Below, piece by piece: positions 22,546-33,757 of a stretch of 64,000 nt of DNA. This DNA comes from Panulirus ornatus (lineage: Eukaryota > Arthropoda > Malacostraca > Decapoda > Palinuridae), in the NCBI RefSeq assembly GCF_036320965.1, contig NC_092234.1:41809032-41873031 (forward strand), in the 5' to 3' direction. The notes under the pieces are model-generated. The model was not told where the DNA came from. It searched no databases and saw nothing but the letters and a program-made list of their open reading frames with translations. Numbering within the stretch: the stretch's first letter is position 1; every line of letters starts with the position of its first letter. The translations under genes were made by a program, and so were the position numbers.

Positions 22546-22670
22546 GCCAGGGTAGCGGGCGCGCGGCGCGTCCCCCGCGCACGCTTGGCGGGCTCTGTGG
22601 TCGCCTGCACAACCCACCAATCAGGCCGGGTCTGAGGGCAATCAGGCGCGTACGTCAGCGATTGACTCAA
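22546..22670. promoter_or_regulatory. Small CpG-rich block with CCAAT and CRE-type motifs
   Basis: GCGGGCGCGCGGCGCGTCCC and following sequence form a dense CpG patch in a CpG-poor neighbourhood. Within 100 bp there are ACCAATCAG (CCAAT box), TACGTCA (CRE half-site) and TGACTCAA (AP-1 like). It could be a short promoter or CpG island. No exon is evident next to it. Confidence 0.25.
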
Positions 22671-22721
22671 TTTTCACTGGTTATAACGAAGAAAAATACA
22701 CGGAAATTGTAGATTACACGG

Positions 22722-22722
<1 letters not shown>

Positions 22723-22809
<87 letters not shown>
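22723..22809. repeat. (TA)n microsatellite
   Basis: Perfect TA tract directly before the SINE-like element. Confidence 0.98.
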
Positions 22810-23140
<331 letters not shown>

Positions 23141-23337
23141 CCTGTAGTAATAATGAGAAATGTGTACAGTTTGGGAAAACTTGAGCAGAGTACAAACAAG
23201 TTGACTTTCATCATGAATCAATACAGAGCGCAATTTTGACATTGGCAGACCTAGAGGAGGAGGAGGAGGAGGGACATATTCCTCTGAACGCCCTCCAGCA
23301 ACTCCTGTGACGTCACCACCACAGCACCGCACTTCCG

Positions 23338-23395
23338 GCCGATGATTGTGGTGGTAGTGGTGGTGGTAGTGGTGGTAGTAGTGGTGGTGTGAATC
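23338..23395. repeat. (GGTGGTAGT)n repeat
   Basis: Irregular GTGGTG and GGTAGT units. An AGG run also lies at 23254-23272. Confidence 0.9.
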
Positions 23396-23550
23396 TCGTT
23401 TGTCGACTGTAATGTCGTCTTGCTGGCTCATGGATTTACGTGTGGATAAACTTGCTCACACCACTGGAGTAACTTGAACCCAACTTTACAGTACAGGGGA
23501 TTTAAGACACTTGTGGCCCAGCGGTAAATCGTGGCCCCTCACGTGAACAC

Positions 23551-23669
23551 ATTGAGACTTGGGTGTATGCAGTGAGACTTGGGTTTATACAGTGAGACTT
23601 GGGTTTATACAGTGAGACTTGGGTGTATGCAGTGAGACTTGGGTTTATACAGTGAGACTTGGGTTTATT
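23551..23669. repeat. 20-bp minisatellite (6 units)
   Basis: Units GTGAGACTTGGGTTTATACA. Two variants, TTTATAC and TGTATGC, alternate in blocks. Confidence 0.97.
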
Positions 23670-23745
23670 AACTGGAATTTAGGGAATCTGTGAATGCGAA
23701 AGCAACTTGGAAGTCAAGGGCACTTCATGGAAAGCCATGGGTAGG

Positions 23746-23748
<3 letters not shown>

Positions 23749-23826
<78 letters not shown>
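23749..23826. repeat. (GA)n microsatellite
   Basis: Perfect GA tract of 39 units. Confidence 0.98.
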
Positions 23827-23828
<2 letters not shown>

Positions 23829-24054
23829 GAAGCTGGCCTGGGGTATACCCACAGCGAGACATGGAACATACCCAGATGTGGAGCCTGGCCTGTGGGGAGA
23901 ATTCCCCTTGGCGAGCGAGTGTTTCCCCCTACACCAGACTGACTGCCCATGCTGTTCGCGTCTGCATCCAGCGTGTCCACACACCCACTATAATCAGGTC
24001 ATCAAGTCGTTCCACCTGAACCATTCAGCTCTTACCTCTTTACACGCGAGGTCA

Positions 24055-24150
24055 CGACCCTTGGATACGATGGCCCAAGCCTTTCACCTGACCCTCAAGA
24101 CTTAGGTCAAGAGCAAGGCCGAAATACTCGAGGGTCAAGCCGTGGTGCTC
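24055..24150. repeat. Foldback centre of the 21-bp family, nearly bare
   Basis: ACGACCCTTGGATACGATGG, then a palindromic centre with CACCTGACCCTCAAG against ACTTAGGTCAAGAG, then ATACTCGAGGGTCAAGCCGT. There is one unit at most on each side. It shows that the palindromic centre exists independently of long arrays. Confidence 0.75.
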
Positions 24151-24155
24151 ACAGA

Positions 24156-24199
24156 GGGGGGGGGGGGGTACGCACATGCATTTTCCTGCTTCATAAGGA

Positions 24200-24255
<56 letters not shown>

Positions 24256-24318
24256 TCCGCCACACCGTTCATTACACAAGTATTTCCAGGCGTGGGTTGT
24301 GGGGGGGGGGGGGGGGGT
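24156..24318. repeat. G13 run, (AC)n tract and G17 run
   Basis: G homopolymers lie at 24156-24168 and 24301-24317, on either side of a perfect AC tract at 24199-24254. Confidence 0.96.
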
Positions 24319-24903
24319 CCAGGCCCTTCCAGTATACATGCAGCCTCCAGCCAGCGGAGAGCGAGTACCCTTGAGCCCCCGTCAGTAATTCATGATCAAA
24401 TGAAGCAGTTCGGGGCGGCTATGATCTCCGTGCTGGTCTCCAGGTTTACCTCGTCTTAAAGCACATGTCTCCATCCGCCACACACAGACGCATCATTAAG
24501 GCTGGGTTCTGGTTCTCGCCTCGGCCATATAGTCTCAGAACTCCAACCTCCCGTCAGTCATCACACACGACGCCACCATCGCTTTGCGTCACCGGCAAAT
24601 GAGATCAGAGTGACACTACGTCATCCAGGAAGTTACAGGTCGCGTCACGTGTTTACAGGTCGTGTCACGTGATGCGCTGAGTCTCATGGTGCCACGTGCC
24701 CGGGGTGTGCTGCTTCCAGTGTCGCACTATGGATGGGGAGGAGAGTTGACGGTGACACAGGGGCTGGGGTCCTGGGGTCCAGTTGGAGAGGCGGAGCGCG
24801 GTCGGCAGCCACTCAGGAACCCAGGTAACATGGTCGCACCTTTAATCATCTACGCCTTTTTCTGAACTGACTATGACTGCGTTATGTTGCCCCTCTTCTC
24901 CCT
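24319..24903. other. No gene seen; E-box duplication
   Basis: At 24634-24672 a 22-bp unit, TTACAGGTCGCGTCACGTG plus a few bases, occurs twice, and each copy holds the E-box CACGTG. No coding feature recognised. Confidence 0.5.
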
Positions 24904-25240
24904 GAGTACGACGGTACGACCATTGAGCACGACGGTACGACCATTGAGAAAGACGGTGCGACCATTGAGCACGACGGTACAACCCTTGAAGAAGACGGTA
25001 CGACCATTGAGCACCAAGATGCGACTATTGAGCACGACGTTACGACCCTTGAGCAAGACGGTACGACCACTGAGCACCAAGGTGCGACCATTGAGCACGA
25101 CGGTGCGACCCTTGGGCACGGCGGTATGACCCTTGAGCACGACCCTTGAACACGACGGTACGACCTTTTCACCATAACGGTACAACCTATGGCCTTCGAC
25201 CCGAACCTCGAGGGTCAGGTCAGAGGTCACTCCTTCAGGG
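24904..25240. repeat. 21-bp family array with foldback half-centre
   Basis: About 13 units in left-arm orientation, such as GGTACGACCATTGAGCACGA, with many variants (AAGA for GCAC, TGCGAC for TACGAC). The array ends in a centre, GGCCTTCGACCCGAACCTCG followed by AGGGTCAGGTCAGAGGTCAC. AGGTCAGAGGTCA at 25217-25229 is an exact DR1 nuclear-receptor site. Confidence 0.9.
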
Positions 25241-25574
25241 TCGTGCACACTGTGAGCAGGACAACATTAACATCCACCCGTCCATTACGTGTCTATATGG
25301 AAACCGACCTTTGATCTCATATGACCAGCTTCCTGGCGTGGAGGCGGTGGCTCACGCCCGGTGTAAAGTTCACCTTCAAAGGTCACGCCCGTCAATGTTT
25401 TACCCTCACTACCAACTGAGGAAGCAAAGCCATTAACGACTAAACCAAACAGGTCATCGCTAACCTCTGACCTCCAACTACCAGGCTCCCCGATCTAAGG
25501 CCGGGTGATTTAGGCTGCTTGTAAAGGTCACACCGCGGGATATCAACGTTTAAAGTTGCACTGCTTTAAGGTCA
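25217..25574. promoter_or_regulatory. Cluster of AGGTCA half-sites
   Basis: Seven exact AGGTCA/TGACCT words lie at 25217, 25224, 25380, 25451, 25468 (minus), 25525 and 25569, plus AGTTCA at 25367. The first two make a perfect DR1. Such a cluster is what an RXR/USP, HNF4 or COUP-type responsive region would look like. Function is not shown. Confidence 0.35.
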
Positions 25575-25794
25575 GGGGAATACCATGGGACCCATCCAAC
25601 CCCCCCAACGAGAGGGATGGCTGACTAATAGTGTACCATGATGGAGGCTGAACCATTCCTGGTGATCCCATCAACCCCCTCCCCCCCCCCCCACCTGCAG
25701 TAACTCCCTCAATACCTCCATCAATCCTGTCACGTCGTCATCATCATGTCTCATCCACACACACACCCCCCCACCCACCCAATCCCCTTTCAAT
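25575..25794. other. No gene seen
   Basis: Contains a long C run at about 25677-25691 and short CAC repeats. Confidence 0.6.
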
Positions 25795-25990
25795 TCCATC
25801 CGGCCTTCATCAATCCCGCCCGTCCTTCATCAATCCCGCCCGTCATTTATCAATCCCGCACAACCTTCATCAATCCCACCCGTCCTTCATCAATCCCGCC
25901 CGACCTTCATCAATCCCGCCCGACCTTCATCAATCCCGCCCGGCCTTCATCAATCCCGCCCGGCCTTCATCAATCCCGCCCGGCCCTCAT
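25795..25990. repeat. 18-bp minisatellite (about 11 units)
   Basis: Units TTCATCAATCCCGCCCGG. The Pro/Ser-rich open frame here is produced by the 18-bp period. Confidence 0.97.
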
Positions 25991-26590
25991 TAAGCCTAGC
26001 TCTCCCGACATTAAAAGACCCTGTGTTTACATCCCTCACTGTCATAATCACATAATAATAACAACAACAGATGTCCACCATGACGTATATCCAACCCAAG
26101 ATAATCACAATATGCGAGAAGCTAAAAGGAAAAACATATTCGTAATTCTAACTAATGATCGAACTAAAAATGGCCTCATTTAGGAGGAAGTAATCAGCTG
26201 TAGTGCATCCCGCCCCGCAGCAGCCAATGAAAACCCTGGAAAAGTAACCTTCCGGCAGCTGTGTGGTCGACGCGACCGTTACGATCCTCCGCCATGATGG
26301 CCCACGTCACCGGGAGGAGGAGGAGGAGGAGGCGATCCCGCGCCCCTCCGACGCCGAAAATGGCGTCGGTACCGAGAGCAATCCGTCCCTCATTATCGTA
26401 CGTGAATTACCCGTGGGAGGTGGTACTCTGGGAGGCAAGTGAGGTACTACATGACCAGTGGAAGATGATACCAAGATTACGATGAGCAGTGGTTCTTAGG
26501 TACACATACTAACACATTTCCTCGACCATGTGTGTATACTAAGTTTGACCGGTGATCTGGGGGCATTAGTATGCTAAACACGCCGAATCG
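25991..26590. other. No gene recognised; contains a perfect hairpin
   Basis: Includes an AGG run (26313-26333) and a perfect 8-bp hairpin at 26348-26369 (CCGACGCC, loop GAAAAT, GGCGTCGG) in a CpG-rich patch. No product recognised. Confidence 0.5.
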
Positions 26591-26690
26591 ACTCAAGGGC
26601 ACGACGGTAAACCCTTGGTAAAGGTCAGGTCAAGGGCGGGGTCATCATACCCCAAGGGTGGCATCATCGCCCTCAGGTGATTAACGTAGA
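26590..26690. repeat. Relic of a foldback centre
   Basis: CTCAAGGGCACGACGGTAAA, then AAAGGTCAGGTCAAGG and GGTCATCATACCCCAAGGGT. It keeps the array unit, the AGGTCA centre and the start of the right arm in decayed form. Confidence 0.65.
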
Positions 26691-26863
26691 TAGATACAGT
26701 GGTAGACATCAAGCATGTAGTCCCTCACCATCACGACCTCACTCTGCTGCATCAAGGACGTCTTCATGATAAGACACACCTTACGTGAGGTATGAGGTCA
26801 CCCACCACACACACACACGACCACAACAACGACTTGAATGACACACGGAAGTAACGACAACAA

Positions 26864-26951
26864 CAATAATAATGATAATAATAATAATAATAATAATAAC
26901 AATAATAATAATAATAATATTATAAAATAATAATCATAATTATAACAATAA

Positions 26952-26993
<42 letters not shown>

Positions 26994-26995
26994 GG
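26864..26995. repeat. (AAT)n microsatellite, interrupted
   Basis: AAT units with several interruptions (CAATAAT, TATTATAAAAT). Confidence 0.97.
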
Positions 26996-27059
26996 TCGTG
27001 AGTCATGTGACACACATGACACCCTAATGTGTCATACGTGACACCACTGAACACGTGTC

Positions 27060-27640
27060 ATACGCCCCAGCATTGTGTCTCCCCACCCATCCAGTCTCCC
27101 CTCTCCACTTCCAGTCCAGCTCCCTCCTTCCCACTCCACCAACCCCATCCTTTACTCTCATCCTTCCCTCACTATACACCATCCTTCACTCTCACCTCCA
27201 TCATCCCTCCCACAATATACACCATCCTTCACTCTCAGCCCTCCCTCACTATACCTAGACGCTCTCCATCTTCCCCTCTGTCCATCTATATATCTTAAGG
27301 GTCCACCATCACCCTCCCTCTTCCTGTCCTAACATTCCATCTATATCCTTTCCTCCTTCCTCCATCTTTAGTTTCCATCTCTATCTAGTCTCCATCTCTC
27401 CTTCCCTACTCCCTCCTCCATCTCCTACTGACATTACCCCTTCATCCACCACCCCTCACCCACCCCTTACCCAGCATCAATCTATTCATCCACTGAAGCC
27501 ATTAACCCTTCAACCATTATCCCCAGCCATCTACCACTCTCCTTCATCCATTCATCTTTCATCCACTTCCTCATTCATCCAACCCCTCAACCAACTCACA
27601 CATCCACCCTCCTCAACCTCCACCCCTTCATCCACTCCCC
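27060..27640. repeat. Pyrimidine-rich low-complexity stretch
   Basis: Dense CCTCC, CATCC and CACTC words. Short units such as CACCATCCTTCACTCTCA repeat at 27175-27235. No gene. Confidence 0.8.
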
Positions 27641-27817
27641 TGGTCTGCCTGGCCACCTCCTGGCAACACTCGGCTCCCCCAGCATACAACACGTCGCTAG
27701 CAACACACCGACAGTAACAGCTTACTGGATCAAGACCTACCACAAGAGTGTCCCTGGGAGGGTAATAGCCAGGTGCTGCTTTACTTCTGTGTAAAGAATC
27801 TCTCACTGATCCACTGC

Positions 27818-27819
<2 letters not shown>

Positions 27820-27895
<76 letters not shown>
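27820..27895. repeat. (CT)n microsatellite
   Basis: Perfect CT tract of 38 units. Confidence 0.98.
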
Positions 27896-27898
<3 letters not shown>

Positions 27899-28500
27899 AG
27901 CCAGCAGTTGGAGGTCACCTGTTTATGTTACGTGGGGGTCACTGCAATCAGGGATGACCCATGACCCTTACTACATACACCATCAAGGTCTCCCTATTTT
28001 TCACTCATCAAATCATAGTGAGTCGCGGGGGCTCATCTCCATCCCCACTACCCGTTCTTAAGAGTGACCTACCACTACAAACCGTTCAGGTCCACAAGGC
28101 TACGCCTTAACTACACCCACGGTGATTCAGTACATAAAGGAGGTGTTCATATCATGCAATTATTCACCACAGGAATTAATCTATATCATGTTCTATATTT
28201 GCAGGGGGGACTCACCTCAGACCCGCCGTATATTGATTAGTTACCTTGTCTTCACCAACATAAGGCGTCCGTATGTGCCCCTGATATCATTATGTTGTGT
28301 CTTACAAGTTTGTGAATACAATTAAAACAATGATTCTCTCATCATACCACAGTGAGGAAGACACCCACATGAATACCAATACACATCTCTCTCTCTCCTC
28401 TGGCCTCCAAAGTGGTGGTTGAAGTGATTCCATCCGTTCCCGGTAGGTGTAACTGCAGGCACTCAATGCTCTTTACATATTTTCAAACTGTGCAATAACC
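27896..28500. other. No gene recognised
   Basis: Low-repeat sequence. An AATACAATTAAAAC stretch near 28315 resembles a weak poly(A) signal, without a coding frame before it. Confidence 0.4.
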
Positions 28501-28509
28501 TCCGCACAC

Positions 28510-28540
28510 CCGCGGCTATAAAATGGCGGCGTTAGCACAC
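28510..28540 (+). promoter_or_regulatory. TATA-box and YY1-type motif
   Basis: GGCTATAAAATGGCGGCGTT combines TATAAA with AAAATGGCGGC, an exact YY1 consensus. It lies just before a decayed LINE fragment, so it may be a chance match. Confidence 0.15.
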
Positions 28541-28589
28541 AAGCGCTCCAGGCTGGAGAGTGTAAATGGCTCCAGGGAATGTCATTACT

Positions 28590-28690
28590 TGTCTCGCCTT
28601 CCGGGTTCGCAGGATCCAGCCTACCATCATCTGGCTACTGTCAGGGGGGTCTGTCCTGTTCTACTTGTGGATGATGAGGTCATACGAAGG
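28590..28690 (-). mobile_element. L1-type LINE short fragment
   Basis: CGCAGGATCCAGCCTACCAT closely matches CGCAGGATCCAGCCTGCCAT at about 8540 in copy B, and surrounding words align loosely. It is the antisense of the RRMAGWILRTF region. Confidence 0.6.
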
Positions 28691-28937
28691 TGTACTAGGA
28701 ACTCACACAGCAGCACTCCACTGTGTCCTTAGCTGAGATGGTGTGTGTGGGGGGAGACTCACTTCTTGTGGTGGTACAAGAAGAAAGGATTATAAAACAA
28801 GTCATGGAGATGTTTTTTCTTCTTTTTTCTTCGCTCTCCTTCCATCTTGTCCTGATGTACGTACAATGCGTCTCGTATCGTTCTCGTTGTATTCTTGTAT
28901 CTCGAAATGATCCGAGGAGCTGACGTTTTCCCGGCGA

Positions 28938-29362
28938 ACATCAGTGGTAACCAGTAACACTCCCCACATCAGTGGTAACCAGTAACACCCCCCACATCAG
29001 TGGTAACCAGTAACACCCCCCACATCAGTGGTAACCAGTAACACTCCCCACATCAGTGGTAACCAGTAACACTCCCCACATCAGTGGTAACCAGTAACAC
29101 TCCCCACATCAGTGGTAACCTGTAACACTCCCCACATCAGTGGTAACCAGTAACACTCCCCACATCAGTGGTAACCTGTAACACTCCCCACATCAGTGGT
29201 AACCAGTAACACCCCCCACATCAGTGGTAACCAGTAACACTCCCCACATCAGTGGTAACCAGTAACACTCCCCACATCAGTGGTAACCAGTAACACTCCC
29301 CACATCAGTGGTAACCAGTAACACTCCCCACATCAGTGGTAACCAGTAACACTCCCCACATC
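28938..29362. repeat. 29-bp minisatellite (about 14-15 units)
   Basis: Units ACATCAGTGGTAACCAGTAA plus CACTCCCC. Only two positions vary: CTCCCC or CCCCCC, and CCAG or CCTG. Very homogeneous, hence recently expanded or converted. Confidence 0.98.
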
Positions 29363-30289
29363 TCTGCCAGCAGCCATTCTCCGGCATCTTCGAAACATGA
29401 AACGATTCATTTCCATCTTAGAATCTTATCTTAATAATAACTTGTAACTCCGGTTGTTGTTATCATCTCTGGAAGATTTACGACTGAGAAACAGCTGAGG
29501 TCCAGACCAGCACAGACCACCTCCCTCAGGAAGAACAGAAGTCTGACTGTGTTGGCACGAGATTTACAGACTGGTTTATAGCAACACATGCAGATGTGTT
29601 GGTTGGCAAACAGTACGTCTATCCTGCCACTTCTCCATTCATCTGCTTCCCCCACACTCTCATTTGACTCTAGCACGGTATACATCGAAGACTCTACTGG
29701 GGTATTTCGTACGATCTCAAATGCCACAAGATTTTACCTCAGAGTTGAGGAACCTGAAGAAAAAGATATGATTTATTTCCAGTCTGAGGTCTGAGGTCTC
29801 CTTGCTGCCTGACTGCATCAAGTCAGTCACTTTACTTACACGAAACCACTGATTTTATGTCTCCTGTATGTGTGGTAAAGCGACGTGGATGACTCCCCTG
29901 GCTCTGCGATAACATAAGAGTCCAATCTCTCGACCACAGGCGATGTTCAGTGGCACCAGTAGCCCGTGGAACTAATATGAATTTCTCGATGGCGTAGGAT
30001 GAATGGGTGTGTTGTCAATGATCTTTCTCCGGGTCCCCCCTCCCACACATGGGTTTAACGGCGAAACCAGATCTGTGATCCATATTAGGGTCACTGCACG
30101 GAGGAAGTCACTGGCGTAGTGTATCTCTGGTGATCAGTGAACAGTGACTCACTGTTCCGTTAGCCAACACCCTCTACTGAACCATCATGATGAGCGTACG
30201 TGTTCCCTTCCCTAGTGCACGACACATGGTAACCCGCCTTTGGCGTCACACTGATATGAGATATTCTCTCGCACCATTGGTTCACTCCG
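29363..30289. other. No gene recognised; one clean open frame
   Basis: The minus strand at 29431-29727 has a 98-codon frame of mixed composition, including SGRIDVLFANQHICMCCYKP. I do not recognise it and it has no supporting splice or promoter signals. Confidence 0.3.
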
Positions 30290-30450
30290 CCTCCCCCTGC
30301 TCTCGAACCAATGGTTCATTCCTCCGCCTCCTCCTCCTCCTCTTGCACGGCTGGTTCATTCCTCCTCATCTCCCCTCCCGCACGAGTGTTTTACTCCTCT
30401 TCCTCCTCCACCTCTCGCACGAGTGGTTCATTCCGCCACATTTCGGTACA
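30290..30450. repeat. Degenerate minisatellite of about 45 bp (3-4 units)
   Basis: Repeats of GCACGAGTGGTTCATTCCTC with variable CCTCCTCCTCC inserts. Confidence 0.8.
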
Positions 30451-30547
30451 ACACTTCTAGTTTTCGGTTCATTTCTCAAAGTGCCCGGTACCGACCACAG
30501 CAGCTTCGTACCAAGTGGTTTAGGGCCTTCTCCCTGGGGGAAGCCAT

Positions 30548-31275
30548 ATATCCACCTCGTCTGTGAGAAAGGAAACCTTAGATCCACCTCGTCTGTGGAG
30601 AGGAAACCTTAGATCCACCTCGTCTGTGAGAGTGGAAACCTTAGATCCACCTCGTCTGTGAGAGTGGAAACCTTAGATCCACCTCGTCTGTGGGAGTGGA
30701 AACCTTAGATCCACCTCGTCTGTGAGAGTGGAAACCTTAGATCCACCTCGTCTGTGAGAGTGGAAACCTTAGATCCACCTCGTCTGTGGGAGTGGAAACC
30801 TTAGATCCACCTCGTCTGTGAGAGTGGAAACCTTAGATCCACCTCGTCTGTGAGAGTGGAAACCTTAGATCCACCTCGTCTGTGGGAGTCGAAACCTTAG
30901 ATCCACCTCGTCTGGGAGAGTGGAAACCTTAGATCCACCTCGTCTGTGAGAGTGGAAACCTTAGATCCACCTCGTCTGTGGGAGTGGAAACCTTAGATCC
31001 ACCTCGTCTGTGAGAGTGGAAACCTTAGATCCACCTCGTCTGTGGGAGTGGAAACCTTAGATCCACCTCGTCTGTGGGAGTGGAAACCTTAGATCCACCT
31101 CGTCTGTGAGAGTGGTAACCTTAGATCCACCTCGTCTGTGAGAGTGGAAACCTTAGATCCACCTCGTCTGTGAGAGTGGAAACCTTAGATCCACCTCGTC
31201 TGTGGGAGTGGAAACCTTACATCCACCTCGTCTGTGGGAGTGGAAACCTTAGATCCACCTCGTCTGTGGAAGTGG
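30548..31275. repeat. 32-bp minisatellite (about 22-23 units)
   Basis: Units GTGGAAACCTTAGATCCACC plus TCGTCTGTGAGA. Two main variants, GTGAGAG and GTGGGAG, are interspersed. Because 32 is not a multiple of three, frames are quickly closed. Confidence 0.98.
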
Positions 31276-31277
31276 AA

Positions 31278-31485
31278 GCAACACGACAGTACGACCCGAG
31301 AGCAACACGACGGTACAACCCCAGGGTATGGTGTCGTGACTTTCGACCAGACCCCCAAGGATTACGTTAAAGGCCAGGTCATCATATCCAAGAGTCGTCC
31401 CGTCGTGTGCGAGGGTCGTACCGTCGTAACCAAGAGTCGTCCCGTCGTGTGCGAGGGTCGTACCGTCGTAACCAAGGGAGGCATG
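31278..31485. repeat. Foldback-type element of the 21-bp family
   Basis: The left arm is short (ACGACAGTACGACCC, ACGACGGTACAACCC). The centre has TTTCGACCAGACCCCCAAGG against ACGTTAAAGGCCAGGTCATC. The right arm (31390-31480) alternates AAGAGTCGTCCCGTCGTGTG and GAGGGTCGTACCGTCGTAAC, giving a 42-bp higher-order unit. Confidence 0.82.
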
Positions 31486-31559
31486 GCCGTGGTTGCAGCG
31501 AGCGTGTGGTGCAGCGGGCGGCCTCTGCTTCAGGGGGAACACTCCTTCTCCCTGCCCCT

Positions 31560-31800
31560 CTCTCTGTCTGCCTCCCTCTCCTGCAACCTACCCACACCAC
31601 ACCACCCCGTCCGTCTCCTTCACTGTCTGTCTGTCCACCTTCCTCTGTCTGTGAGTGTCTGTATATCTATCTGTCTGTCTGCCTGTATATCTATCTGTCT
31701 GTCTACCTTCCTCTGTCTGTGAGTGTGTCTGTATGTCTCCCTGACCGTCTGTCTGTCTGTCTACCTTCCTCTGTCTGTGAGTGTGTGTGGGTCTGTCTGA
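31560..31800. repeat. (CTGT)n-based compound repeat
   Basis: CTGT units interrupted by CTACCTTCCTCTGTCTGTGA, a block that itself recurs three times at about 50-70 bp spacing. Confidence 0.9.
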
Positions 31801-31912
31801 GCCACCAGGAGGAGGTGAGAGTGAGGGGCGGTTCTCAGGGCCTCGTCGTGGTGCCGTCCGGTGCGGTGTGGGCGGCGGGCTCTGCCTCCCATCCAGCGGG
31901 CTCTTCCTACGT

Positions 31913-31913
<1 letters not shown>

Positions 31914-31984
<71 letters not shown>
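31914..31984. repeat. (GT)n microsatellite
   Basis: Perfect GT tract of about 35 units. Confidence 0.98.
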
Positions 31985-31986
<2 letters not shown>

Positions 31987-32059
31987 CCCCGGGAGAGGTC
32001 GGTTCTTCCCCCATCGTCCCACCGTAGATCTGTAGTATTGATCCCACTACACCAATCTG

Positions 32060-32063
<4 letters not shown>

Positions 32064-32138
<75 letters not shown>
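32064..32138. repeat. (CT)n microsatellite
   Basis: Perfect CT tract of about 37 units. Confidence 0.98.
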
Positions 32139-32141
<3 letters not shown>

Positions 32142-33060
32142 GCAAGCCTTAGCCCTCGCCTCAGCCTCCTCCCTCCCACCTCCCTCTCCCGCAAATTTTA
32201 GGGGTGCGGGGAGGGGTGGTGTGTCCACTTTCCGTATGATTTCGTAGGGCTGTTCTAGGACCCCGGCCGTTCGACCAAGGCTTCCCCCCGGTGTGAGGCG
32301 CCCTGGTCTACCGGGGTGGGTGTTGGTGCAGGTCCCGCGGTGATCCTGATGTCAGAAGGTTAAAAATACGGCGACCTCTGGTATTCACTGAAGCTGCTAT
32401 TCTTCCCAACATATCTGGCCCACATTGGGTTCAAACTGTACATTCTGCGTTGCCTGTATTTCCAGCAAGAACTTACCTTTACACAGAGATTAAGAACTGA
32501 GCCTTTCATTATTTTTCCTGTGCATATTTCATGCGCAGCAGGGCGGAATACGGGCCGCTCACATCCACCAGCACATAACGAAAAAGGAGAGTGTAACATC
32601 AGGGTATAGCAACGCTAGGCGATCTCATCCTCAGAGAACACAACGAACTGCTGTTGATTGTACGATGATGATTGGCTGGGTTCTGCCACACTTCAGGACG
32701 ACATAAACGAAGCCAAATGTGACAAATTTCGAGGCACTCATGCTGTTGAGAATAGAAGACTTGCATGGAGATGATATCATTATTTCCCAACACGAGCGAA
32801 TCTGTTTGGTGTTGGAAAATACACAAAGACCCTCCCACACTCCTCCGCTCTCATGCTGTCAAAATCAAAATTGCTGGGGCGACGGTTGAAATTAGACCTC
32901 ATTCGCAGGAGAGCAGACACGAGAAATGTACCACAAATATACACTGGGAAATATACAGGGAAGGTCTGATCCCCCAGCCAGTCTACACTCGCAAATCATT
33001 CCCCACCGGGACAACAAGACATGAAGCACTGCGAAATATAACAAGTGAAACATAAAGAGA
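32139..33060. other. Longest low-repeat stretch; no gene recognised
   Basis: From about 32345 to 33060 the base use is balanced and there is no tandem repeat, which is rare in this window. Several open frames of 70-96 codons exist on both strands. One is on the plus strand at 32765-33055 and another on the minus strand at 32599-32838. None shows a family I know. It could be a decayed mobile element or a unique region. Confidence 0.35.
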
Positions 33061-33339
33061 AAATATCATTGAACTCCGGAGACTGAGTGTACTCTTGACT
33101 GTACCAGGAAATGGTAGACACATTACGGATGAATGAGTGAGTAAAGTGAGCGACTTACATGATGATCATCTTGCTAATGCACTCGTTACGTCAGGCTGCA
33201 GAGCACGTGTGTTGGGGAACTCACACAGGAGCAGGATAACCTGGTCCATAACCCAGCTCTGAGGCCATACACCAGCCCCTCACAATGAAGGTAAAAGAAG
33301 GTAAGAGTTAGTTAAAGCTGATGCCTGAAAAGGGGAAGT
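33061..33339. other. No gene seen
   Basis: Ordinary sequence leading into the minisatellite. Confidence 0.5.
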
Positions 33340-33344
33340 GTGTA

Positions 33345-33520
33345 AGGTAAAGGGTCATCCACCACTGGAGGCTACAGTAAGGGAAGGCATCCACCACCAC
33401 TGGATGCTACATTAAAGTAAGGGGTCATCCACCACCACTGGAGGCTACAGGAAGGTAAGGAGTCACCCTCCACCACTGGAAGCCACTGGGAGCAGTTAGG
33501 GGCCACCCTCCACCACTAGC
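33345..33520. repeat. Minisatellite of about 38 bp (4-5 units)
   Basis: Units GGGTCATCCACCACCACTGG plus AGGCTACAGTAAGG, increasingly diverged toward the right. Confidence 0.9.
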
Positions 33521-33654
33521 GTGGAGGAGCACCTCCTTCTCGGGTGAGGTGAGGAACGTAAAAATAAAGACGTAATTGAGAAAGCTTGTAGCTCTCCCCC
33601 GGCCTCTCCCAGCCCAGCCCGCGTCACTCCCAGGAGTGAGAGGACGAGGAAGGA

Positions 33655-33757
33655 GACTACGACCGGGAGGAGCAGAGAAGACGAGGACCGGGAGGAGCAG
33701 GGAAGACCTTGGACCGGGAGGAGCAGGGAAGACCTTGGACCGGGAGGGGCAAGGCAG
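33655..33757. repeat. 26-bp minisatellite (4 units)
   Basis: Units ACCGGGAGGAGCAGGGAAGA plus CCTTGG, with one shortened unit. Confidence 0.93.

Noticed and set aside
28510..28740. Gene start at TATAAAATGGCGGCG.
   Set aside because: The frame that follows runs into an antisense LINE fragment within 80 bp and codes nothing recognisable.
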